DNA of 64,000 nt from the NCBI GenBank assembly GCA_965230225.1, contig CBDDKM010000003.1, forward strand, positions 434,001 to 498,000. The letters are read 5' to 3'. Source of the DNA: CALSMU01 sp965230225. GTDB taxonomy: Bacteria > Bacteroidota > Bacteroidia > Flavobacteriales_D > Parvicellaceae. Positions 43,827-52,786 of this stretch are shown piece by piece. The position numbers and the translations under genes are program-made. Under the pieces are notes generated by a model. It saw only the letters and a list, made by a program, of their open reading frames with translations. It was not told the DNA's origin and made no database searches. Every line of letters starts with the position of its first letter. Position 1 is the stretch's first letter.

Positions 43827-44579
43827 ATGAAGCATATGAAAACAATTTTTACTTTTTTATTAATCATGGTCTTTTCTTTAGGATCCATGGCTAACGACTC
43901 CAAGTTGAGAATCAAGTTGGGAAAAGAACAATATTTCAGGGTGTATTTGGATGGAAAACCTTATTCGGTATACGAAAAGTTTAAGAAGAACAATCTATTT
44001 CCCGGAAGGCATACCGTTAAGATTTACAAACGTCATAATAAGCATCTGGATTTAGTATACAATGGCTTTGTTGATATACCTGCACACGCCAAAGTAAAAA
44101 CAAAACTTAAAAACCAGGTATTGGAAATAAAAGACATAGAATACTTCCAGGACCAACATAATGACCATTTCGATTTTGTAAACTACAATGACAACAATCA
44201 GGGAGGTTGCAGCCAAACTTGCTCTCCTAATGGAAATGGGAACACGGGCAATGGCGGCAATTTCTACTTTACCGGTAATAACAATTATTACTCAGGAATG
44301 CATCCTTCAGCTTTTGATCAATTGATCAAGCTAATGAAAGAAGAGTCGTTTGGGCATCATCAAATCGATTTGTTAAAACAAGCGATTCAAGGCAGAGGAA
44401 TAAGTTCGAGTCAATTAAAAACAGCCTTGGAGGTGTACGATTTCGATAGTGAAAGATTGAAAGCAGCCAAAATGGCTCATCAGTATACAGTAGATAAGCA
44501 TAACTTTTGGATGGTGGGAGAAGCTTTTGAATATAGTAGTAACAGAAAAAAGCTTTTCGATTATCTTAATAATTTGTAG
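43827..44579 (+). CDS. secreted DUF4476-domain protein
   Basis: A signal peptide (ending near GSMAND) is followed by a beta-rich N-terminal half (F-R-V-Y-L-D-G-K-P-Y, G-R-H-T-V-K-I-Y), a Gly/Asn-rich linker at about 130-150 and a C-terminal DUF4476 domain (M-H-P-S-A-F-D-Q-L-I-K-L-M-K, L-K-T-A-L-E-V-Y-D-F-D). DUF4476 proteins are small exported proteins of Bacteroidota and other groups with unknown activity. It is monocistronic and followed by a compact terminator. Confidence 0.8.
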   Translation: MKHMKTIFTFLLIMVFSLGSMANDSKLRIKLGKEQYFRVYLDGKPYSVYEKFKKNNLFPGRHTVKIYKRHNKHLDLVYNGFVDIPAHAKVKTKLKNQVLEIKDIEYFQDQHNDHFDFVNYNDNNQGGCSQTCSPNGNGNTGNGGNFYFTGNNNYYSGMHPSAFDQLIKLMKEESFGHHQIDLLKQAIQGRGISSSQLKTALEVYDFDSERLKAAKMAHQYTVDKHNFWMVGEAFEYSSNRKKLFDYLNNL

Positions 44580-44585
44580 TAGAAG

Positions 44586-44608
44586 TGCCGGGTTTCCCGG
44601 CATTTTTT
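44586..44608 (+). terminator. rho-independent terminator after the DUF4476 gene
   Basis: TGCCGGG (44586-44592) pairs perfectly with CCCGGCA (44596-44602) around a 3-base loop. Six T follow. Confidence 0.88.
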
Positions 44609-45395
44609 ATGTAGCGCTTTGTTTTCTGATCAACTTAAAGAAAAGACCAGGAAAAAGTCTTTTGATGAGAATTGCCTTCATTTCTTTTCCACCAGTAAAG
44701 ATTTCGATCTTATCTTGCTCAATGCCCTTAATGATGTCTTTAGCACATTTATCGGCAGAGATACCTTCTTTTTGTTTACCATCCAGGTTTCCATGAGGAG
44801 TACCATCTTTCGAAAGAGCATTATTCGAAATATTGGTTTGTATTAAACCGGGGTATACGATCGATACATTAATGCCATTTTTTTCTTCCTCCAATCGAAG
44901 CGATTCGTAAAACCCCGCAACGGCATGTTTGGATGCAGCATAAGCCGATCTTAAAAAGAAACCAAATTTTCCGCTCAAACTACTGATGGATACAATATGT
45001 CCCCTCTTTTGATTTTGCATGTATGGAAGAACAGCTTTAGTTAGAGCTATGTTCCCAAAATAATTGACCTCCATAATTTTTCGGTCAATTTCAAGGGGAG
45101 TCTCATGTGCTTCAGACCGTTGACTAATTCCACCATTATTAATTAACACATCGATGCCTCCTAATTGGTCGAACACTAATTGAGCTGCGGAACCGAAAGT
45201 ATCCATTTGAGTTAGGTCCAATGGTAACACCATAGCATCTCCTCCACACAACTTTTTTACTCTTTCTAACTCTTCCTTTCTTCTGGCTGATAAAACTAGC
45301 TTAGCTCCTTTCTTTGCAAGGTTTAAGGCCAAGGCTTCACCAATACCAGAAGTGGCTCCAGTAATCCAAATAACTTTATTTTCCAATTGGCTCAT
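44607..45395 (-). CDS. short-chain dehydrogenase/reductase (SDR)
   Basis: This classical SDR of 262 residues has the nucleotide-binding motif T-G-A-T-S-G-I-G at 12-19, N-N-G-G near 87, catalytic serine in S-I-S-S-L (138/139) and Y152-x-x-x-K156. The arginine in S-A-R-R-K suggests NADP preference. A C-terminal hydrophobic/basic stretch (F-P-G-L-F-F-K-L-I-R) is like that of the DHRS7/YqjQ-type subgroup, which may associate with membranes. It follows proC after 15 bases and is probably co-transcribed with it. The substrate is unknown. Confidence 0.9.
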   Translation of the reverse strand: MSQLENKVIWITGATSGIGEALALNLAKKGAKLVLSARRKEELERVKKLCGGDAMVLPLDLTQMDTFGSAAQLVFDQLGGIDVLINNGGISQRSEAHETPLEIDRKIMEVNYFGNIALTKAVLPYMQNQKRGHIVSISSLSGKFGFFLRSAYAASKHAVAGFYESLRLEEEKNGINVSIVYPGLIQTNISNNALSKDGTPHGNLDGKQKEGISADKCAKDIIKGIEQDKIEIFTGGKEMKAILIKRLFPGLFFKLIRKQSAT

Positions 45396-45410
45396 ATACG
45401 AAACTAGTAA

Positions 45411-46214
45411 TTAATCGGAATACAATCCTTTTGCTTTATCCGCAGAAGTGGTAATTCCTTTAATAAAAGAAGAACTAAAACCACTGTGTTCCATTTCGTT
45501 TAACCCTGCAATAGTACATCCTTTTGGGGAGGTTACCTTATCTATTTCGTCCTCTGGATGAGATTGGTTGGTTAGTAACAAGCCAGCTGCACCTTTAGCA
45601 GTTTGGGCGGCCATTTTTAAAGCTTCTCCTGCATGGAAATCTATTTCAGTACCTCCTTGTGATGCCGCTCTAATTGCTCTTAGAAAGAAGGCAATTCCAC
45701 AGGCACATAATGCTGTTGCAGAAGTCATTTGCTCCTCTACGATAACCACACTTTCACCTACCTGATCAAATAAGCCCTTAACCGTATCTAAATGAGATTT
45801 CCACTCTGGGGTAGTGGCAATACAAGTCATGGATTCGCGAATAGCTATAGCCGTATTTGGCATAGCTCTTACAATCGGAATATCGGTTCCAATCATACTC
45901 TGAATTTGCCCAACTTTCACACCAGTTACGAGCGATATAACTAATTGTCCTGCATGCAAATCAGAAGCAATTTCTTCCAGCACTTCGTCAATTTTTTGGG
46001 GGAGCACTGCAAGAATAACCACGTTAGCATTTTTAACTGCTGCAGTGTTGTTTCCGGTTACTTCGAAACCAGCCTTTTCCATATCGGCTAGTTTGGAGAT
46101 TTTACGCCTGCTCAAAACAAAAGAGTTTGGCGAATATTTACCAGAGTCTACTAACCCTTTGGCAAGGGATATTCCTAAATTTCCGGCACCTATTATTGCA
46201 ATTTTATCACTCAT
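45411..46214 (-). CDS. proC: pyrroline-5-carboxylate reductase
   Basis: This is the last enzyme of proline synthesis, reducing 1-pyrroline-5-carboxylate with NAD(P)H. The 267-residue protein has an N-terminal Rossmann motif G-A-G-N-L-G at 9-14 and the ProC signature in the C-terminal part (A-L-C-A-C-G-I-A-F-F-L-R-A, followed by T-S-P-K-G-C-T-I-A-G-L). A longer frame to 46301 exists. I chose ATG 46214 because the TAAATTTG promoter element lies 17 bases upstream of it and the extra residues do not resemble the family. Confidence 0.9.
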   Translation of the reverse strand: MSDKIAIIGAGNLGISLAKGLVDSGKYSPNSFVLSRRKISKLADMEKAGFEVTGNNTAAVKNANVVILAVLPQKIDEVLEEIASDLHAGQLVISLVTGVKVGQIQSMIGTDIPIVRAMPNTAIAIRESMTCIATTPEWKSHLDTVKGLFDQVGESVVIVEEQMTSATALCACGIAFFLRAIRAASQGGTEIDFHAGEALKMAAQTAKGAAGLLLTNQSHPEDEIDKVTSPKGCTIAGLNEMEHSGFSSSFIKGITTSADKAKGLYSD

Positions 46215-46231
46215 CTTAGTATGATTTGAGG

Positions 46232-46239
46232 CAAATTTA
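46232..46239 (-). promoter_or_regulatory. -7 promoter element TAAATTTG of proC-SDR
   Basis: This is an exact TAnnTTTG match on the minus strand, 17 bases before ATG 46214. It supports the shorter proC start. Confidence 0.55.
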
Positions 46240-46374
46240 GGATTAAAATGTTCACTTCGAATAAATTTCATATTATTGTAAAGCAATTTGCCACGTCCCA
46301 AAAATCTTATTGTAAATAATTAAACTAATTGACTTTGTAAAGGTCAATATACTGTTACGCACCTATCTGATAGT

Positions 46375-46938
46375 ATGGATGATAAGGATTTGGTAGAGCA
46401 ACTCACTAAAGGGGATGAAAAGGCTTTTCGCTACCTGGTGGAGGAATACAAACAAATGGTGTTTTCTCTTGGATACCGCTATGTATCCAATTATCATGAT
46501 GCAGAGGAGATTGCTCAGGAAGTATTTCTTGAGGTGTACAAGTCCATTGCAAAATTCAAAGGGAACTCAAGTCTCTCCACCTGGTTGTATCAAATTGCGG
46601 TAAGTAAAAGTCTGGATCATTTGAAGTTCAGAAAAAGAAAGAAAAGAGCTACTGAAAATCAATTTAGTATTAGTGATCATGAAGGGTTTGATATTAAATA
46701 TACTGGTGTTAACCCGGAAGAATCATTAGAAAATCAGGAAAAAAAAGAAGCTTTGGAAGAAGCTATTTCTAAGTTGGCACCAAATCAAAAAACGGCTTTT
46801 GTATTGAACAAACTCGAAATGAAATCTTACCAGGAAACAGCAGAAATTATGAAAACCACAGTTTCTTCTGTTGAATCGCTATTGTTTAGAGCCAATAAAA
46901 ACTTGAGAAAACACCTCTTTTATTTTTACAAAAAATAA
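46375..46938 (+). CDS. ECF-type RNA polymerase sigma factor
   Basis: The 187-residue protein has sigma region 2 (F-R-Y-L-V-E-E-Y-K-Q-M-V-F, H-D-A-E-E-I-A-Q-E-V-F-L) and region 4 (L-A-P-N-Q-K-T-A-F-V-L, S-Y-Q-E-T-A-E-I-M, V-S-S-V-E-S-L-L-F-R-A). It is typical of RpoE/CnrH-like stress sigma factors. A small membrane protein and a Spy/CpxP-like periplasmic sensor follow, the usual arrangement in which the next genes control the sigma factor. A C-T-A-T-C-T-G-A-T-A-G palindrome lies just before the ATG. Confidence 0.93.
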   Translation: MDDKDLVEQLTKGDEKAFRYLVEEYKQMVFSLGYRYVSNYHDAEEIAQEVFLEVYKSIAKFKGNSSLSTWLYQIAVSKSLDHLKFRKRKKRATENQFSISDHEGFDIKYTGVNPEESLENQEKKEALEEAISKLAPNQKTAFVLNKLEMKSYQETAEIMKTTVSSVESLLFRANKNLRKHLFYFYKK

Positions 46939-46989
46939 TTTGCCATTACCCCACAAGTTTTTATTCTGGAAATCTTCTAAGCCTTAGTC

Positions 46990-47298
46990 ATGCGAAAAGA
47001 AGAGCTCCAAAAAAAAGTAGATCGTACAGTAACGTACAGTAGCAACCTTGCTGTTCCCGAACTGGATGATTTCTTCTATACGAGGTTAAAACAACGAATC
47101 GAAAATTCTCTGGAAGAAGTTTTTTCCTGGAAAAGAATGGTGTTGCGATATTCCTTCGTGGTAGTATTGTTTGCTATCAATGTTTATTCATTCATGGGGT
47201 GGGGAACAAATGATAAACCATCATTTACCTACGATAAAGAAGTAGTGTTAAATCAAGTAGCCTCGGAGTATTTCTCGTCAAACATCCATTATGAATAA
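46990..47298 (+). CDS. small single-span membrane protein, probable anti-sigma factor
   Basis: The 102 residues consist of a charged cytoplasmic part of about 50 residues (V-P-E-L-D-D-F-F-Y-T-R-L-K-Q-R-I-E), one membrane helix (Y-S-F-V-V-V-L-F-A-I-N-V-Y-S-F) and a short periplasmic tail. Position between an ECF sigma gene and a Spy-like gene suggests that it anchors or inhibits the sigma factor. There is no zinc-binding anti-sigma motif, so this role is inferred from context only. It overlaps the next gene by 8 bases. Confidence 0.7.
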   Translation: MRKEELQKKVDRTVTYSSNLAVPELDDFFYTRLKQRIENSLEEVFSWKRMVLRYSFVVVLFAINVYSFMGWGTNDKPSFTYDKEVVLNQVASEYFSSNIHYE

Positions 47299-47776
47299 TA
47301 ACAAGTTTCTAAAAATTGTCATCATCATATTGGTACTACTAAACTGTAGTATGTTGGGGTACTTAATGCTTAAAAAACCATGTGGTCCTCCACATCATCA
47401 TAAGCATCCTGAACACCTAGATGGAGGCCCATTAGTGGAATTACTTAGAAATGAAGTAGGGTTCAGTGATGATCAAATAAAACAATACGAAGAATTAAAA
47501 CGGACTCATAGGGAAAAGGTTAAGAGTGTTAAGCAAAAGATGAAGCCCCTTAGAGAAAGTTATTTTGATGGATTGGTTCATCCGGTTTCTGAAAATGAAA
47601 CACAAGAGATTCTCAATCAAATAACTACTTATCAAGTACAAATTGAGAAGTTAACATTTCAGCATTTCCAGTCGATAAGAAGTATTTGTACCCACGAAGA
47701 GCAAATTCAAAAATATAATCAAGTTATTCAGGATATATCCAAAATGGTGGCCAAGCCACCAAAACCACATAAATAA
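47291..47776 (+). CDS. Spy/CpxP-like periplasmic sensor protein
   Basis: An N-terminal membrane segment or signal anchor (I-V-I-I-I-L-V-L-L-N-C-S-M-L-G-Y) is followed by a histidine-rich stretch (P-H-H-H-K-H-P-E-H). A long helical domain then has the LTxxQ-like pattern (F-S-D-D-Q-I-K-Q-Y-E-E-L). This matches the periplasmic heavy-metal sensor/Spy-CpxP family, which binds metal or unfolded proteins and controls stress responses. It ends the sigma operon. The C-terminus is proline/lysine-rich. Confidence 0.82.
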   Translation: MNNNKFLKIVIIILVLLNCSMLGYLMLKKPCGPPHHHKHPEHLDGGPLVELLRNEVGFSDDQIKQYEELKRTHREKVKSVKQKMKPLRESYFDGLVHPVSENETQEILNQITTYQVQIEKLTFQHFQSIRSICTHEEQIQKYNQVIQDISKMVAKPPKPHK

Positions 47777-47820
47777 TAAGATTCATTTAGCTGAATTAGC
47801 TAATCTACTGTGGTTAACCA

Positions 47821-48126
47821 CTAGAATTCTTCATCTAAAATTTCAGAATCGGTAACATCTTTTTTGTTTTTTCCAGCTTGCATCATTGCTAAGAAAGAAC
47901 CTCCAACAAGTAGTATTACCCCTCCAAGTGCATATCCGTAAAAAGCACCAATATTGTCGAAAGGGTCTCCTGTTTCATTACTCATATACAGTACAATACC
48001 TCCTATTTCTCCAATAATGTAACTTAGTACAGCAATGGTCTTCCAAAGACCGGTAGATAGATTGTGGTTTTCGGCATATCTTCCAAAACCTCTGGAGATT
48101 CCGATAATTAATAAGATTTCTAACAT
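47821..48126 (-). CDS. small membrane protein of unknown function
   Basis: The 101-residue product has two to three hydrophobic segments (M-L-E-I-L-L-I-I-G-I, I-A-V-L-S-Y-I-I-G-E-I-G-G-I-V-L, Y-A-L-G-G-V-I-L-L-V-G-G) and an acidic cytoplasmic tail (D-S-E-I-L-D-E-E-F). The glycine spacing in the membrane segments suggests packing in a complex. I recognise no family. It is monocistronic. Confidence 0.6.
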   Translation of the reverse strand: MLEILLIIGISRGFGRYAENHNLSTGLWKTIAVLSYIIGEIGGIVLYMSNETGDPFDNIGAFYGYALGGVILLVGGSFLAMMQAGKNKKDVTDSEILDEEF

Positions 48127-48194
48127 GGCAGTTCGTTTCCTCTAAGATAAGGAAAAGTAATTAGAATTAAGTATTGAGTTTGGAGCGGGGAAGG

Positions 48195-48229
48195 AAAATT
48201 GGCTCACTAGAACAGGTTCTAGCGAGCCA
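48195..48229 (-). terminator. hairpin after the urocanate hydratase gene
   Basis: The two arms 48229-48216 and 48213-48200 are near-perfect inverted copies (one G-U on the minus strand), followed by a weak ATTTTCC tract. It is located directly after the hutU stop. Confidence 0.6.
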
Positions 48230-48236
48230 TATTATG

Positions 48237-50237
48237 TTATAATAAACTATCGTCTACAATATTTGGTAGGGTAACCTTTAAGTTAGGTGTACGTTCCATT
48301 TCTCTTTTAATGGCAAACATGGCCTCTTCATTTCTGGCCCAGCTTCTTCTGGCAATACCGTTATTAACATCCCAGAACAACATGGATTTTAATCTTCTAT
48401 CTGCTTCGTCAGAACCATCTAGTGTCATTCCGAATCCTCCATTGATTACTTCACCCCAACCAACTCCACCTCCGTTGTGGATACTAACCCAGGTAGCACC
48501 TCTAAATGAGTCACCAATTACGTTGTGAATGGCCATGTCTGAAGTGAATTGTGAACCGTCGTATATGTTAGAAGTTTCACGGTAAGGAGAGTCGGTACCA
48601 CTAACGTCGTGATGATCTCTTCCCAGTACCACAGGAGCACTTAGTTTTCCATCTTTTACCGCCTGGTTAAATGCCTCTGCGATTTTAATTCTTCCCTCAG
48701 CATCAGCGTAAAGGATTCTAGCTTGAGAACCAACCACTAATTTGTTTTCCTGAGCTCCTTTGATCCATTGTATGTTATCAGCCATTTGCTGCTGAATCTC
48801 TTTTGGAGAGTTCTTCATGATTTCTTCCAAAATCTCACAAGCAATATCATCTGTTAATTGTAAGTCTTCTGGTTTACCAGATGTACATACCCAACGGAAT
48901 GGTCCAAATCCAAAGTCGAAACACATTGGCCCCATAATGTCCTGAACGTAAGAAGGGTATTTAAAATCGATGCCATTATCAGCCATTACATCTGCACCAG
49001 CTCTGGAAGCTTCCAGTAAAAATGCATTACCGTAATCGAAGAAATAAGTTCCTTTAGCAGTATGCTTATTAACAGCACTGGCATGTCTTCTTAAGCTTTC
49101 CTGTACTTTATCTTTAAACAAGTCCGGGTTGTTAGCCATCATCTCGTTTGCTTCTTCATAACTCATTCCGGCAGGGTAATATCCTCCGGCCCAAGGGTTA
49201 TGAAGTGATGTTTGATCACTTCCCAAATCAATGTAGATTCCTTCTTCGTCAAATTTTTCCCAAACGTCTACTATATTTCCATCGTAGGCAATAGAAACTA
49301 CTTCCTTATTCGTTTTAGCTGTTCTAACTCTTTCGCAAAGTTCATCAAGATCTTTTATTACTTCGTCTACCCAACCTTGCTCATGTCTTTTATAAGTAGC
49401 ATCCGGATTAACCTCTGCTGTTACAGAAACCACTCCGGCAATGTTACCTGCTTTTGGTTGAGCTCCACTCATTCCACCTAACCCGGCAGTTACAAATAGT
49501 TTTCCTGCAGTTCCTTCATTATCAATTTTTCTACATCCATTCAATACGGTAATGGTTGTTCCGTGAACGATTCCCTGTGGTCCGATGTACATATAAGAAC
49601 CAGCGGTCATTTGACCATATTGCGTTACTCCAAGAGCGTTGAACTTTTCCCAGTCGTCCGGTTTAGAGTAGTTGGGAATCATCATACCATTAGTTACTAC
49701 CACTCTCGGCGCATCTTTGTGAGATGGAAAAAGTCCCATTGGGTGTCCAGAGTACATTACCAAGGTCTGTTCATCCGTCATTTCGGATAAATACTTCATG
49801 CACAATAGGTACTGAGCCCAATTTTGAAATACAGCCCCATTACCTCCGTAGGTAATTAATTCATGTGGGTGTTGAGCAATGGCATAATCCAAATTGTTTT
49901 GAATCATTAACATAATGGATTTTGCTTGTACTGATTCCCCAGGGTATTCATCAATAGGTCTGGCATACATGCGGTAATCCGGTTTTAATCGGTACATGTA
50001 TATTCTACCATAGTCTTCCAGTTCCTGTCTGAATTCTTCTACCAATTCTTTATGGTGCTTTTTATCGAAATACCTTAAAGCGTTTCTAAGTGCCAGTTTT
50101 TTCTCATCGGCAGAAAGAATTTCCTTTCTTTTTGGAGCGTGACTAACTGTGTTGTCGTATGGTTTTGGAGCAGGCAATTCGTTAGGAATTCCAGCCTTAA
50201 TTTGTTCTTTAAAAGAAATTGATGCTTGTGTTTGCAT
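48237..50237 (-). CDS. hutU: urocanate hydratase
   Basis: This enzyme of histidine degradation converts urocanate to imidazolonepropionate using tightly bound NAD. The 666-residue protein is of the longer Bacteroidota form. Family stretches include I-T-Y-G-G-N-G-A-V-F-Q-N-W, G-P-Q-G-I-V-H-G-T, T-A-G-L-G-G-M-S-G-A-Q-P-K-A and R-D-H-H-D-V-S-G-T-D-S-P. No other hut genes lie nearby. A TAACTTTG element at 50409-50402 on the minus strand could be its promoter and would give a leader of about 160 bases. Confidence 0.95.
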   Translation of the reverse strand: MQTQASISFKEQIKAGIPNELPAPKPYDNTVSHAPKRKEILSADEKKLALRNALRYFDKKHHKELVEEFRQELEDYGRIYMYRLKPDYRMYARPIDEYPGESVQAKSIMLMIQNNLDYAIAQHPHELITYGGNGAVFQNWAQYLLCMKYLSEMTDEQTLVMYSGHPMGLFPSHKDAPRVVVTNGMMIPNYSKPDDWEKFNALGVTQYGQMTAGSYMYIGPQGIVHGTTITVLNGCRKIDNEGTAGKLFVTAGLGGMSGAQPKAGNIAGVVSVTAEVNPDATYKRHEQGWVDEVIKDLDELCERVRTAKTNKEVVSIAYDGNIVDVWEKFDEEGIYIDLGSDQTSLHNPWAGGYYPAGMSYEEANEMMANNPDLFKDKVQESLRRHASAVNKHTAKGTYFFDYGNAFLLEASRAGADVMADNGIDFKYPSYVQDIMGPMCFDFGFGPFRWVCTSGKPEDLQLTDDIACEILEEIMKNSPKEIQQQMADNIQWIKGAQENKLVVGSQARILYADAEGRIKIAEAFNQAVKDGKLSAPVVLGRDHHDVSGTDSPYRETSNIYDGSQFTSDMAIHNVIGDSFRGATWVSIHNGGGVGWGEVINGGFGMTLDGSDEADRRLKSMLFWDVNNGIARRSWARNEEAMFAIKREMERTPNLKVTLPNIVDDSLL

Positions 50238-50451
50238 TGAATAATGAAATTTAATGAGTTAAATAAAAATTGATTTAATAATAATGATCCGGTGTTATAG
50301 GTCCACTAAGGATACCTACAGTTGGATCTGAAATCAATTTTAACGAGACTGTTTCTGTATGAAAGGTCTATGGACTTCATTAAATTAACATTTGCTAACT
50401 ACAAAGTTAAAATAAGCTGTTGAATATTGCATTATATTTGTCTAAATTCAG
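50238..50451. other. divergent intergenic region hutU / AI-2E transporter
   Basis: The 214 bases hold TAnnTTTG elements for both directions: TAACTTTG (minus, 50409-50402) and TATATTTG (plus, 50433-50440). The hutU leader can fold a bulged hairpin (around 50293-50320), but I see no known riboswitch. Confidence 0.35.
50433..50440 (+). promoter_or_regulatory. -7 promoter element TATATTTG of the AI-2E/MscS operon
   Basis: This is an exact TAnnTTTG match, 11 bases before TTG 50452. Confidence 0.5.
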
Positions 50452-51510
50452 TTGAAATTGGAAAAACAGTCCGACACTCGCCTCATTAAAAACTTATTGA
50501 CCATCCTGGTAATAGTGGTGATGGCATTTGTTCTAAAGTACTTATCATTTTTATTCATCCCGTTGGCCATCAGTATGTTTATTACAGCACTGATCATACC
50601 GGTTTTTGAAAAGTTAAAGAAAAGAAGCGTCCCTTCCTGGGTAGCCATCTTATTGGTATTTATGGCTGTAATTGGGTTTATTCGATTAGCGGATGGCATC
50701 ATGGCCATTACCCAATACGAGTACTCCCTGAAATCGGAAGAGATTAGTGAGATGGCTTCGAAAAAGTTAACACCTGTTTTAGAACAGGCGGAAAAGTACA
50801 TAGGGATAGATTTAAGTAAGGATTTCGATTGGAACTCATTTAATTCTGTTGTCTCATCAGATGGAATTGTAGATAGTGTATCTCCTCTGGTAGATACTTT
50901 TAATTCTTTGGTGGGGATGTATTTGATGATCATCATTTACCTGATTATTATGCTCTCAGGAGCCTATAAATACGAAGATTATTTACTATACATAGGGGGT
51001 GAAAAGAATGGAGCAGGATTACTTACTGTCATCAATAAATGGATCAATGATTTGAGAATATACATTAGGGTAAAGGCAGCAGTAAGTTTGGTTACCGGAG
51101 CATTATTTGCAGGGATTTGCCTATTGTTTGGGATAGATTTCGCTTTGTTTTTTGGGTTCATTGCATTTGTCCTAAATTTTGTTCCTCAACTGGGGTCATT
51201 GATTGCTACTATATTTCCAGCACTGTTAGGTTTTGTTCAGATAGAATCCATTTGGATGGCTACCTTTTTTGCGGTGACATTGGTGGCTGTGCAATTTATA
51301 ATGGGAAATGTTATAGAGGTAAAGTACATTGGAAAGAGCTTTGCCATAAGTACAGTGGTGGTATTTGTAAATCTTATATTTTGGGGGTTTATGTGGGGAG
51401 TGGCAGGAGTATTACTTTCTGTTCCGATTATCATTCTGTTGAAAAACATAGCTAATTACCATAACCCCGATGGTATGTTCGCCAAAATGCTAAGTAAAAA
51501 CGAATCATGA
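50452..51510 (+). CDS. AI-2E family transporter
   Basis: The 352-residue membrane protein has about eight hydrophobic segments arranged as in the AI-2E/TqsA/PerM family: three at the N-terminus, a long soluble loop at about 85-145, then five with F-V-L-N-F-V-P-Q-L-G-S-L and the final V-A-G-V-L-L-S-V-P-I. Family members export small molecules or act as sodium/proton antiporters. The substrate is unknown. TTG 50452 is the start; TTG 50458 is possible. The stop overlaps the MscS start as ATGA. Confidence 0.88.
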   Translation: MKLEKQSDTRLIKNLLTILVIVVMAFVLKYLSFLFIPLAISMFITALIIPVFEKLKKRSVPSWVAILLVFMAVIGFIRLADGIMAITQYEYSLKSEEISEMASKKLTPVLEQAEKYIGIDLSKDFDWNSFNSVVSSDGIVDSVSPLVDTFNSLVGMYLMIIIYLIIMLSGAYKYEDYLLYIGGEKNGAGLLTVINKWINDLRIYIRVKAAVSLVTGALFAGICLLFGIDFALFFGFIAFVLNFVPQLGSLIATIFPALLGFVQIESIWMATFFAVTLVAVQFIMGNVIEVKYIGKSFAISTVVVFVNLIFWGFMWGVAGVLLSVPIIILLKNIANYHNPDGMFAKMLSKNES

Positions 51511-52784
51511 GTCAGGAGAGGGGAATAGATGTATTGAGGGAGTGGTTGAAGTCTGCTCTGGTAGATGATTTTAGTTTTCAATTAGACACTGCCTCTAAAC
51601 TAACTGCGTTTAGTTTAGTCATTTTCGTTTTACTGGTCAGTTATATTATTTGGAAGGTGGGGCTTAGGGTGCTTCGTGCCATTGTGCCTAAGGTAACCAA
51701 AAAGACGCCTACTCTGTGGGACGATATTATTTTTAATGATAAGGTAATTAAATCATTTGCCCACTTGATACCGGCATTGGTTATTAATCATTTTATTCCG
51801 CTCATCTTTAAAGATTTTCCAATTGCTGTTCCATTTTGTACGGTAATAACAGACTTGTTTATTCTTATCATCATAGCCGAGATTTTAATCTCATTTTTAA
51901 AATCAATTAAGGAGATTTTACTAGGTCATGATAAGTACAAGGATAAACCAATAGGTAGTTATACTCAATTGGCAGAAATCATTGTCTACCTAGTGGTGAT
52001 TATATTGGGGATTTCCATCACTTTTGGAGTTAGTCCGTGGTATTTTATTAGTGGATTAGGAGCAATGGCTGCTGTACTTATGTTGGTGTTTAAGGATACC
52101 ATTCTTGGTTTGGTGGCAAGCATTCAATTATCGGCCAACGACATGTTAAGAATTGGCGATTGGGTAACCGTTCAAAAGTATGGAGCTGATGGGGATGTGA
52201 TTGAAATTAATCTGGCGACAGTTAAGGTTCAGAACTTTGATAAGACCATTACCACCATTCCAACTTATGCCTTTATTTCAGATTCTTTTAGAAATTGGAG
52301 AGGAATGATGAGCTCTGATGGAAGAAGAATAAAGCGATCGGTTCATGTTAAAATAGACAGTGTAAAATATTGCTCTGAGGAAATGGTAGAACATTACAAA
52401 AAATACCACTTAATAGAGAGCTATTTAACCCAAAGACAACAAGAAATTTCCGATTACAATAAGGAGCACCAGATAGATAAATCGGAGCTGATAAATGGTA
52501 GGCACCTAACCAATGTGGGAGTATTTAGAAAATACGTTGAAGCATACCTTAGAAGCCATCCTGAGATTAATTCTCGGATGACATGCATGGTAAGGCAATT
52601 ACACTCTTCTGATAAAGGTTTGCCAATAGAAATCTATGCCTTTTCTGCTGATAAAAACTGGGTTAATTACGAAGGAATTGTGGCAGACATATTCGACCAC
52701 ATTTTCGCAGCTTTATCTCATTTCGATTTGGAGGTATTTGAAGCTCCTTCCGGGAGTGATTTCCGAGAAATGGTAGGCAAATAA
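51507..52784 (+). CDS. mechanosensitive ion channel, MscS family
   Basis: The protein has 425 residues with several N-terminal membrane segments and the MscS pore/beta region (M-L-V-F-K-D-T-I-L-G-L-V-A-S-I-Q-L, R-I-G-D-W-V-T-V) followed by the alpha/beta C-terminal domain. It is similar in layout to the longer YbdG-type channels. It would open under membrane tension to release osmolytes. Translational coupling to the AI-2E gene (4-base overlap) indicates a shared operon. Confidence 0.9.
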   Translation: MSQERGIDVLREWLKSALVDDFSFQLDTASKLTAFSLVIFVLLVSYIIWKVGLRVLRAIVPKVTKKTPTLWDDIIFNDKVIKSFAHLIPALVINHFIPLIFKDFPIAVPFCTVITDLFILIIIAEILISFLKSIKEILLGHDKYKDKPIGSYTQLAEIIVYLVVIILGISITFGVSPWYFISGLGAMAAVLMLVFKDTILGLVASIQLSANDMLRIGDWVTVQKYGADGDVIEINLATVKVQNFDKTITTIPTYAFISDSFRNWRGMMSSDGRRIKRSVHVKIDSVKYCSEEMVEHYKKYHLIESYLTQRQQEISDYNKEHQIDKSELINGRHLTNVGVFRKYVEAYLRSHPEINSRMTCMVRQLHSSDKGLPIEIYAFSADKNWVNYEGIVADIFDHIFAALSHFDLEVFEAPSGSDFREMVGK

Positions 52785-52786
52785 GA

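Noticed and set aside
46215..46301. N-terminal extension of ProC
   Set aside because: The added residues do not resemble the family and a TAAATTTG promoter element lies inside the extension; the start at 46214 fits better.
50238..50402. Riboswitch in the hutU leader
   Set aside because: Only a weak bulged hairpin is visible and no known riboswitch core was recognised.
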